The notes beneath the pieces are model-generated. The model saw only the letters and a program-made list of their open reading frames with translations, did not search any database and was not told the DNA's origin. From positions 1-5,064 of the forward strand of contig CATWBR010000341.1 in assembly GCA_958349075.1 (NCBI GenBank): 5,064 nt of DNA. Reading direction: 5' to 3'. This DNA is from an uncultured Clostridium sp. GTDB taxonomy: Bacteria; Bacillota; Clostridia; Lachnospirales; Lachnospiraceae. Below are positions 1 through 5,064 of this stretch, in pieces. Made by a program: the position numbers and the translations under genes. Every line of letters starts with the position of its first letter. The stretch's first letter is position 1.

Positions 1-83
1 ATTTTCACCTTTGTATTATATAACTATTACAGATAGCGTACAAATCATATTGCCTCATAAATTGATAGCAGCCTGAATTTACT

Positions 84-113
84 TTGACTGCTTTTTGTTC
101 AAACGCCTTTATA
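84..113 (+). promoter_or_regulatory. weak sigma-A-like promoter candidate
   Basis: TTGACT at 84-89 and TTTATA at 108-113 are separated by 18 bases, close to the TTGACA/TATAAT pattern. A start near 120 would place the hairpin at 131-154 at the very 5' end of the transcript. The stretch is AT-rich, where such pairs arise by chance, and the only thing downstream is a broken transposase, so it may be a dead promoter. Confidence 0.22.
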
Positions 114-130
114 GCATTGTAAAATCATCC

Positions 131-154
131 TATCCTGAGACTTCTCTTAGGATA
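131..154 (+). other. short hairpin, 10-bp stem with CTTC loop
   Basis: Arms 131-140 (TATCCTGAGA) and 145-154 (TCTTAGGATA) pair along all ten positions, nine Watson-Crick plus one G-U at 137/148 if read as plus-strand RNA. The loop is CTTC. No T-run follows on the plus strand, and only TTTT some bases away on the minus strand, so it is not a typical intrinsic terminator. It may be a leader structure or part of an old insertion element. Confidence 0.4.
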
Positions 155-226
155 CCACTATTTAGTCCCCCTCCTCGTTTGTCTATCTATCTTTTAAATT
201 TTGCAGTATCTACTACTTCCAAATAA

Positions 227-714
227 TCCTATTTCCTGCTCCAGCATAGCTATCGGCGTTCCCTCTCATCTGATTTTTCATGTTTGTTAAACCAACTGAA
301 CTTCCTCTGGCTGTTTACTAGAGCCAAAACTCCCGCTCACAGTACCATTGCCCGGTTCCGTACCACCTTTTTGAAAACAGCCTGTGAAGACCTTTTTTAC
401 CAGTTGGCCGAATCCTTCTTAAAACCGGTGAGGCTTCCGGAGAAAATCTGTTTGTAGATGGAACAAAAATCGAGTCCAGGACCAATCAGTATACCTTTGT
501 CTGGCGCAAGGCAGTTGCCAGGCGTGAGGCCAAGATGCAGCAACAGATATCGGAACGGATGGAAGAAATCAATATTGGACAGATACTGTCACTGCAGTTC
601 CATCCAGAAACAGCGGTGGGTAATTTGAGGACAGAGGCAGACTGCCTTGCTCAGCGGATGCAGATGCTTGGGCTAGAACCAGTCCATGGCTGCGGCCACA
701 AAAAAAGCCAGATG
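227..714 (+). pseudogene. IS1182-family transposase, frameshifted internal fragment
   Basis: Two adjacent reading frames together recreate the N-terminal to middle part of an IS1182-type transposase. The first (227 to about 420) reads NFLWLF..AKTPAHSTIARFR, then EDLFYQLAESFLK. The second (from about 421) reads TGEASGENLFVDGTKIESR, then NQYTFVWRKAVARREAKM, and ends near VHGCGHKKSQ at about 714. The join falls at an AAAA run near 417-420, where one extra A would restore one frame, so a one-base loss is the simplest cause. Stops interrupt the frame upstream of 227, and similarity stops after about 714, so the start and the C-terminal half of the transposase domain are missing. IS1182 transposases are usually around 450-550 residues and this covers roughly 160. 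An ATG at 535 opens a run to 960, but its second half reads through the inverted repeat and antisense to the kinase, so it is not a real protein. The element cannot move by itself. Confidence 0.8.
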
Positions 715-744
715 GAAGCCAGAGCCGGATCACTGTCTGTTTTT

Positions 745-821
745 TGCATAAATGGGAGTATCGCTCCTGACACGAAATCAAAAATGATTTCATGTCATTG
801 TGCGACACTCCCATTTATGCA
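745..821. repeat. 77-bp imperfect inverted repeat, MITE-like or 3'-end hairpin
   Basis: The outer arms 745-759 (TGCATAAATGGGAGT) and 807-821 are perfect reverse complements. The inner arms 769-780 (GACACGAAATCA) and 785-796 match at 11 of 12 positions around an AAAA loop, and the spacer arms between them pair partly. The two C/A mismatches (773/792 and 760/806) become G-U pairs when read as minus-strand RNA, the strand of the operon. The left arm starts 18 bases beyond the kinase stop codon. On the minus strand it is followed by an A-run rather than a T-run, so it is not a canonical terminator. It could be a small non-autonomous mobile element, a remnant tied to the neighbouring IS, or a stabilising hairpin at the 3' end of the operon mRNA. 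No clear target-site duplication is visible. Confidence 0.75.
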
Positions 822-838
822 GAATCATGCCTGTTTTC

Positions 839-1765
839 TTACGGCCCCTTCTGTCCATTCATATTTCTTAATTCCTGTTCCTCTTTCAGGAAACAGACAA
901 GAGCCCCCAGCAGATTCGATGCATTCAGATACTGGCAGGTCACGACTTTTGCTCTTCTGACAATGTAGGGAAATCCGCTGTATATCTCCTCCAGGTTCTT
1001 TTCAATATACTTCATCAGCAGGGGCTGGCCGCTGATGCCGCCTCCAATGGCGAACCGCTCCGGGTCCAGGATGTTCTGAAGATTAAAGATCTGGACGGCA
1101 ATCTCTTTTGTATAGTCATCCAGACATTGCAGCGCCTCCTCATCCCCGTCTCCGGCAAGCTGAAAAACCCTTTTCCCATCCATCTCATCGTATGGAATCT
1201 CTTTTTTCTCCGCCACCCTCTTTGCCAGGGATACGCCTCCGCAGCGGTTGCCCCAGATATTTCCAGCATCCGGCCGTTCCGTCCCTGACGTGCAGACAAA
1301 AGATACCTCCCCTGCCGAAAAGTGACTTCCCTTGTAGAGCTTCCTGCCTGCGATTACTCCTCCGCCTATCATTGTGCCGAGTACAAGGACAACACCGTTT
1401 TCCACGTCGGAAAGGCTGCCCAGCTCCGCCTCGGCCATGGCGGCGCACTTCCCGTCATTCTCAATATGGATTTTCGTGGGGCAGCGCTTTAAAAGCGCCT
1501 CCTTCATCGCAAATCCCTCATTGTAACGCAGCGCTCCTCCGGTATAAAAATAACCGTTTTCACTGTCAATGATTCCCGGAGCCGCCAGCGCCATACCGCC
1601 TATCTCCCCGGCAAACCTGTTGTAAAGTCCTCCGATGGCCTCGATCAGGACTTCCCTCCCCTCCTTCGGCGTAGGAAGCTGATCGGTCATCATTACATTG
1701 TACGCCTCGTCCATCAGCGCATATTTTATAAAAGATCCCCCAATGTCTATCACAAGATATTTCAT
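839..1765 (-). CDS. ROK-family sugar kinase, zinc-motif-less (BglK-like)
   Basis: A cytoplasmic ATP-dependent kinase of the ROK family, which phosphorylates hexoses or hexosides, usually at the 6-hydroxyl. The 308 residues fit the family's usual 290-320. Visible motifs are the N-terminal phosphate loop DIGGSF (7-12), ENDGKCAAMAE (102-112) with D104 as the expected catalytic base, the glycine turn GTMIGGG (130-136), GEVSF (152-156) and the second ATP motif LDPERFAIGGGIS (233-245). The usual GH and CxCGxxGCxE zinc site after GE is absent: F156 replaces the His, and the following segment has only scattered cysteines. That resembles BglK-type beta-glucoside kinases more than glucokinase or N-acetylmannosamine kinase. 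I chose the ATG at 1765 over the one at 1792 because GGGGAG lies 5 bases ahead of it and the family's N-terminus begins there. It is the last gene of the cluster, 64 bases behind the aldolase. From context I infer that it makes the 6-phosphate used by the glycyl radical enzyme, possibly from 1,5-anhydroglucitol; the substrate is not proven. Confidence 0.88.
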   Translation of the reverse strand: MKYLVIDIGGSFIKYALMDEAYNVMMTDQLPTPKEGREVLIEAIGGLYNRFAGEIGGMALAAPGIIDSENGYFYTGGALRYNEGFAMKEALLKRCPTKIHIENDGKCAAMAEAELGSLSDVENGVVLVLGTMIGGGVIAGRKLYKGSHFSAGEVSFVCTSGTERPDAGNIWGNRCGGVSLAKRVAEKKEIPYDEMDGKRVFQLAGDGDEEALQCLDDYTKEIAVQIFNLQNILDPERFAIGGGISGQPLLMKYIEKNLEEIYSGFPYIVRRAKVVTCQYLNASNLLGALVCFLKEEQELRNMNGQKGP

Positions 1766-1770
1766 CCTGT

Positions 1771-1776
1771 CTCCCC
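1771..1776 (-). promoter_or_regulatory. ribosome binding site deciding the kinase start
   Basis: On the minus strand this reads GGGGAG, five bases before the ATG at 1765. The alternative in-frame ATG at 1792 has no comparable purine run ahead of it, so this site favours the shorter 308-residue protein. Confidence 0.65.
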
Positions 1777-1829
1777 TTTTATAACACTCCATCCCTGTTT
1801 AAAAACACGGTGCCGCAGCGGTAACCTTT

Positions 1830-2507
1830 TTACAATTGCGTCAGATCCAGATCCCCAAACACACTTTCCCAGTCGTCATGGAAATCGGCCACGGCCTTTC
1901 CAATGGCTGCCATTCCCATTGCCTCATGCAGAAGCTCCGGAGGAAGCGTCGCAGTTTGGGCGCCGGCCTCGAAAGCCGCGTTTACCTGGGCAATATTTTT
2001 AAAGCTGGCCGCCAGTATTTTCGTCTTATAACCGTAATTTTTGATTTGCTCTGCCAGAGACGCAATGGTCCCGAAGGAGTCAATGTCCAGATTTTCCATG
2101 CGGTTATAGTATGGCGCTATGAAGTCGGCCCCCGTCTCCAGCGCGAGATAGCCCTGGATTTTCGAATAAACGGCCGTAGCCGTGACCCCGACCTTTTCAC
2201 TCTTAAGAGCCCTCATTACCTTCAGTCCCGTCTCATTTGTGGGAACTTTGATAAATACCCTGTCGTCCACCCTGTTCAGGACGGTATCTGCCTCCCTCAT
2301 CATCGCCGCCTCGTCCGGCGCCGTAAGCTGGATATGAAGGGAACGCTCCATTCCGATCATTGACCTGATTTCCCTGAAATGGCTGTAGAAGTCGATTTTC
2401 CCCTCCTTTTTTATGATGGAAGGGTTGCTGGTAACGCCCGTGATCGGATAGATTGCGCTGTATTTTCTGATAGCTTCAATATTGGCTGTGTCAAATAAAA
2501 ATTCCAT
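1830..2507 (-). CDS. fructose-6-phosphate aldolase (FSA, transaldolase-like)
   Basis: A class I, Schiff-base aldolase of the small transaldolase family. E. coli FsaA/FsaB cleave fructose-6-phosphate, and more efficiently 1-deoxy-type ketose phosphates, into glyceraldehyde-3-phosphate and dihydroxyacetone or hydroxyacetone. At 225 residues it matches FsaA (220) and aligns end to end from memory: FDTANIE at the start (D6), GVTSNPSII (24-32), the Schiff-base lysine K87 in FIKVP, T111 in TATAVY, APYYNR (131-136) and LAASFK (165-170). Two positions separate aldolases from true transaldolases: Q60 (Glu in transaldolases) and Y133 (Phe in transaldolases). Both have the aldolase residue here. GGAGG lies 11 bases before the ATG at 2507. 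The gene sits between the glycyl radical enzyme and the kinase, mirroring ybiW-ybiY-fsaA of E. coli, so the likely substrate is the glycyl radical enzyme's product. Annotation as transaldolase would be a common but probably wrong alternative. Confidence 0.92.
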   Translation of the reverse strand: MEFLFDTANIEAIRKYSAIYPITGVTSNPSIIKKEGKIDFYSHFREIRSMIGMERSLHIQLTAPDEAAMMREADTVLNRVDDRVFIKVPTNETGLKVMRALKSEKVGVTATAVYSKIQGYLALETGADFIAPYYNRMENLDIDSFGTIASLAEQIKNYGYKTKILAASFKNIAQVNAAFEAGAQTATLPPELLHEAMGMAAIGKAVADFHDDWESVFGDLDLTQL

Positions 2508-2518
2508 GATTTTTATAT

Positions 2519-2523
2519 CCTCC
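2519..2523 (-). promoter_or_regulatory. ribosome binding site of the aldolase gene
   Basis: This reads GGAGG on the minus strand, 11 bases ahead of the ATG at 2507. It lies inside the 52-base gap behind the glycyl radical enzyme, so the aldolase is translated independently rather than by overlap coupling. Confidence 0.6.
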
Positions 2524-2559
2524 GCTTTGCTCTGTACTTTTTCCGGTTGCAGCCGGCCC

Positions 2560-4977
2560 TTACAGACTCTGCTCCGTCCTCTCTATAATATCATCCTGCG
2601 TCTGGCGTGACAATGCATTAAAAAATGCCGAGTATCCTGCAACGCGCACGATTAGGTCGCGGTACTCTTCCGGCTTTTCCTGCGCCGCCTTAAGCGTCTC
2701 CCTTGAGACAACATTGTACTGGACGTGATAGCCGTGGAGACGGTTGAAAAATGTCCGGAGAAGCATCGTGAGCTTCATCCTGTCTTCCGGCTTTGAGAGT
2801 AGCTGTGGAGTCACCTTCTGGTTTAACAGGACCCCGCCCGTAATCTCCTTAGTCGGCAGTTTAGCAACGGTCTTAAAGACAGCCGTCGGTCCTTTCCGAT
2901 CCATCCCGTGACTCGGGGAACATCCTTCCGCCAGTGGTTCCCTGGCCTTCCGTCCGTCCGGGGTGGCTAACGTCCCCATACCCTGGCCCACATTGGCCGA
3001 TATGGAGGACGTTCCCGCGTAGTAGACGCCGCCCACAGGGCCTCTGCCGTAACGGGTGTTGTGGTATTTTTTAATCTCATCTATATATACGTCGTAGGCG
3101 CTCCGGATCAGGGTATCCACATAATCCTCGTCATTGCCGTACTTCGGGGCCGCGAGAAGCTGGTTTCTGATCCAGTTTCCCTTCCCCCCCTCAAAGTTGT
3201 TCATCAGAGCATCCCACAGCTCTCCGGCCGTAAAACACTTCTCCTCAAACACGCACTTCTTAATGGCGGCAAGTGAGTCCGCCATATTGGCAATTCCCAC
3301 CTGGAGGCCGCTGATAAAGTCGTAAACCGCGCCGCCTTCCTTCAGTGTCTTTCCCCTTCCGATGCAGTCCTCCACCAGGGAGGAGCAGAGAACGTCGGGC
3401 ACGGTTTCTTCCAGAATCATGTCACAGCAGGTCTCAATGATGACACTGTGTTTCGTGAAGATTCTGATTATCTTATCCCAGGCCCGTTCCACATCCGCGT
3501 AGCATGTCATATCCCTGAAATGTCCGGTTCCCTCACAGAGCTTCACCCCCGACTCCGGATCTGTTCCGTCGTTCAGTGCAATCAGGAGGGATTTGGGGAA
3601 ATTGAGGAAACTCATTCCTGTACAGCGGTATCCCCATTTTCCCGGGACTGCCGTCTCAACGCAGCCGATGGCGCTGTAATTGTAAGCATCTTCCTCCTTT
3701 ACCCCCTTTTCAATAAATGACGGGATAATAATCTCATCATTGTTAAAAGCGGGCATTCCAAAGCCCAGGCGCACCACTTCAATGCATTCCTCCATGAATT
3801 CCTCGCTCAGTCCGGCGTGGTAGCGCACAGTCAGATTCGGCTGGGGCAGCCTTGTCTGGGCCACACTCCGGAGAATCATATAGGTCATCGGGTTGACCGC
3901 GTCTTTTTTACCAACTGTCTGCCCTCCCACCGTCACATTCTGGTAGAGCGGGCTGCCGGCGCTGAATTGGGTATGGGACCAGCTTCTAATCTTATTGATT
4001 GTAAATGTTTTAAGCCACAGGTTTGTCATCAGCTCGCAGGCCGTTTCCTCCGTCACCCTGCCGCTTTCAAGATCCTTTTGGTAAAATGGGTTCAGATACT
4101 GATCCATTCTTCCATAGGAAAGGGAATGACCGTTAGACTCAATCTGGAGCACCAGATGAACAAGCCACATGGACTGGATCGCCTCGGCAAATGTATCCGC
4201 CGGTTCATAGGGCACTTTGGACAGGATACGCGCCATCTCCCGCAGCTCTCCTGCCCTCCTCCGGTTCCCTTCGCTTTCCAGCGCTTCGGCCTGTGAGAGG
4301 GCGAGCCTTGAATAGCGGGCGGCAAAATTCCTAACAGCGTCTATGACTATTAAGATGGCCTGATAGAAATAGAATTTCTTCAGATTCTCCATCTCAGTCA
4401 GTTCAAGGCTCCCCAGCGCTTCCCGGGTCCGCTTTTCATAATCCTTAAGCCCCAGTTTCAGTACTTTCTCATACTCTGCCGCGAGGTGGGCATCACCCGA
4501 GGTGATATTCCCCTCCGCCTTGATAATTCCAAGGTCATAGAAAATCCGGCTCTGCTCCGGCATTGCCGCAAGTCCCCTGTCCTTCGTCGTGTTATGTTCC
4601 CAGTATGGAGCCAGTTCCCTAAGCTCTTTCTTCGTCTCCTCCGTGATGTAAAAGACATCCCCGTCCCTCTGCTCGAATTTGTCCAGTTCATCAATCACCC
4701 AGTCCATTGCATACTCGGGGAAGATGGGAGCGGAACGGTTGGCCGATGCCTGGTTTCCTGCGATAAGCGTCTGCGGTTCGATAAAAATCGTCATGTGCTC
4801 CAGAATGTTCTGCAGCATATAGGCCCTCTTAAGGACAACCGGTTTATCCGCATGCTGCCGGTAGCTCTCCGTTGTCAGGATGGCCCGCTCCTCACACACA
4901 TAGGGCCTGGCATCGAGAAGTTCTTCTCTGAAATCATGCATACGCTCCGTTAACTTTCCAAAATGATTGTTTTCCAT
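2560..4977 (-). CDS. YbiW-type glycyl radical enzyme (probable 1,5-anhydroglucitol-6-phosphate lyase)
   Basis: An oxygen-sensitive cytoplasmic radical enzyme of the PFL superfamily, 805 residues (E. coli YbiW is about 810). The PFL-like barrel fills most of the protein. The active-site loop SAIGCVETAVPGKWGYRC (435-452) carries thiyl cysteine C439 and E441. The C-terminal glycyl radical motif RVAGYSAFF (778-786) carries G781. True pyruvate formate-lyase has two adjacent cysteines; here the C-x-E pattern is that of the dehydratase/C-O lyase branch. Stretches such as GNQAS, APIFPEY, NGHS, MPAFNNDEI, DDCIGRG-like EDCIGRG, APKYGND, RYGRGPVGG and TSSISANVGQG match my memory of YbiW, and it is less like PflD. 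YbiW is reported to ring-open 1,5-anhydroglucitol-6-phosphate to 1-deoxyfructose-6-phosphate, and the aldolase gene next door fits that. Exact specificity is inferred: an anhydromannitol phosphate or another polyol substrate is possible. It needs a radical-SAM activase, and none is in the window. GAGGAGG sits 8 bases before the ATG at 4977. It is often auto-named formate acetyltransferase, which is unlikely. Confidence 0.9.
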   Translation of the reverse strand: MENNHFGKLTERMHDFREELLDARPYVCEERAILTTESYRQHADKPVVLKRAYMLQNILEHMTIFIEPQTLIAGNQASANRSAPIFPEYAMDWVIDELDKFEQRDGDVFYITEETKKELRELAPYWEHNTTKDRGLAAMPEQSRIFYDLGIIKAEGNITSGDAHLAAEYEKVLKLGLKDYEKRTREALGSLELTEMENLKKFYFYQAILIVIDAVRNFAARYSRLALSQAEALESEGNRRRAGELREMARILSKVPYEPADTFAEAIQSMWLVHLVLQIESNGHSLSYGRMDQYLNPFYQKDLESGRVTEETACELMTNLWLKTFTINKIRSWSHTQFSAGSPLYQNVTVGGQTVGKKDAVNPMTYMILRSVAQTRLPQPNLTVRYHAGLSEEFMEECIEVVRLGFGMPAFNNDEIIIPSFIEKGVKEEDAYNYSAIGCVETAVPGKWGYRCTGMSFLNFPKSLLIALNDGTDPESGVKLCEGTGHFRDMTCYADVERAWDKIIRIFTKHSVIIETCCDMILEETVPDVLCSSLVEDCIGRGKTLKEGGAVYDFISGLQVGIANMADSLAAIKKCVFEEKCFTAGELWDALMNNFEGGKGNWIRNQLLAAPKYGNDEDYVDTLIRSAYDVYIDEIKKYHNTRYGRGPVGGVYYAGTSSISANVGQGMGTLATPDGRKAREPLAEGCSPSHGMDRKGPTAVFKTVAKLPTKEITGGVLLNQKVTPQLLSKPEDRMKLTMLLRTFFNRLHGYHVQYNVVSRETLKAAQEKPEEYRDLIVRVAGYSAFFNALSRQTQDDIIERTEQSL

Positions 4978-4985
4978 TGTTATAT

Positions 4986-4992
4986 CCTCCTC
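4986..4992 (-). promoter_or_regulatory. strong ribosome binding site of the glycyl radical enzyme
   Basis: This reads GAGGAGG on the minus strand, 8 bases before the ATG at 4977. It is a near-perfect anti-16S match at good spacing, suggesting high translation, as is usual for abundant glycyl radical enzymes. It supports the chosen start. Confidence 0.8.
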
Positions 4993-5002
4993 AAAACCGC
5001 AC

Positions 5003-5029
5003 TATGTAAATTTATGTTCTCTTTTTAAA
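5003..5029 (-). promoter_or_regulatory. tentative operon promoter
   Basis: On the minus strand, TTTAAA (5029-5024) and TACATA (5008-5003) are 15 bases apart, which is short for a sigma-A promoter. The surrounding leader is very AT-rich. I see no clear catabolite-response element or operator in the 87 bases upstream of the gene. The true promoter, or an upstream operon gene, may lie beyond the window edge. Confidence 0.2.
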
Positions 5030-5064
5030 TTATTTTTTTCTGCCGTTTTTTCTTCATATGAAAG

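Larger units (their letters stand above)
1..226. other. AT-rich stretch without a supported gene
   Basis: This stretch is clearly richer in A and T than the operon to the right. Stops interrupt all frames, and the longest open run (minus strand, about 124 down to 5) has no start codon with a ribosome binding site and no recognisable family. It may be the decayed upstream flank of the transposase relic that begins near 227. The only local structures I see are a weak promoter-like pair (84-113) and a short hairpin (131-154), listed separately. Confidence 0.6.

Noticed and set aside
5..124. Minus-strand open run of 39 codons in the AT-rich left end
   Set aside because: It has no start codon with a ribosome binding site, no recognisable motif, and a length easily reached by chance.
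569..814. Minus-strand 81-residue open frame
   Set aside because: It is antisense to the transposase relic and the inverted repeat, with no recognisable family and no convincing ribosome binding site.
740..821. Inverted repeat as an intrinsic terminator
   Set aside because: The T-run at 740-745 precedes the hairpin on the plus strand and becomes an A-run after it on the minus strand, so neither direction has the expected trailing U-tract.
535..960. Plus-strand 141-residue open frame from an ATG at 535
   Set aside because: Only its first part is transposase-like. The rest reads across the inverted repeat and antisense through the kinase end, and the ATG is internal to the transposase relic.
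2530..2560. Possible small hairpin (CCGG..CCGG) in the gap between radical enzyme and aldolase
   Set aside because: The stem is four base pairs plus a wobble with a tiny loop and no T-run, so it is not convincing as a terminator or processing site.
2560..4977. Annotation as pyruvate formate-lyase
   Set aside because: The active site has a single cysteine in a GCVE context rather than two adjacent cysteines, and the flanking aldolase and kinase point to sugar-derivative C-O cleavage.
1..5064. CRISPR array, tRNA, rRNA or riboswitch
   Set aside because: No regularly spaced direct repeats, no cloverleaf or rRNA signature stretches, and no recognisable riboswitch core were found on reading both strands.

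Overview
The window looks like a piece of a gut-type anaerobic Firmicute chromosome, most likely Lachnospiraceae (Enterocloster/Clostridium-like). This rests on the oxygen-sensitive glycyl radical enzyme, the strong GGAGG-type ribosome binding sites, the moderate-GC genes set in AT-rich spacers, and an IS1182-type transposase relic. The genus is an inference; no rRNA or marker gene is present.

From right to left (minus strand, in transcription order) there is a compact three-gene cluster. First comes a YbiW-type glycyl radical enzyme (4977-2560). A class I fructose-6-phosphate aldolase of the FSA/transaldolase-like family follows (2507-1830), and then a ROK-family sugar kinase without the usual zinc motif (1765-839). 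Gaps are about 52 and 64 bases, all three genes have their own ribosome binding site, and no terminator is seen between them, so one operon is likely. A long imperfect inverted repeat (745-821) lies just behind the kinase stop codon. To its left, on the plus strand and converging with the operon, is a decayed IS1182-family transposase fragment (about 227-714) with a frameshift. The first roughly 230 bases are AT-rich and hold no gene I can support.

The three enzymes make a coherent pathway. In E. coli the related enzymes YbiW and FsaA are reported to run 'anhydroglycolysis': 1,5-anhydroglucitol-6-phosphate is ring-opened to 1-deoxyfructose-6-phosphate, which the aldolase splits into glyceraldehyde-3-phosphate and hydroxyacetone. 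The ROK kinase here is a natural candidate for making the 6-phosphate substrate inside the cell, in place of a PTS. That would be a kinase-fed version of the pathway. The kinase role is inference. The radical-generating activase, a transporter and a hydroxyacetone reductase are not in the window.
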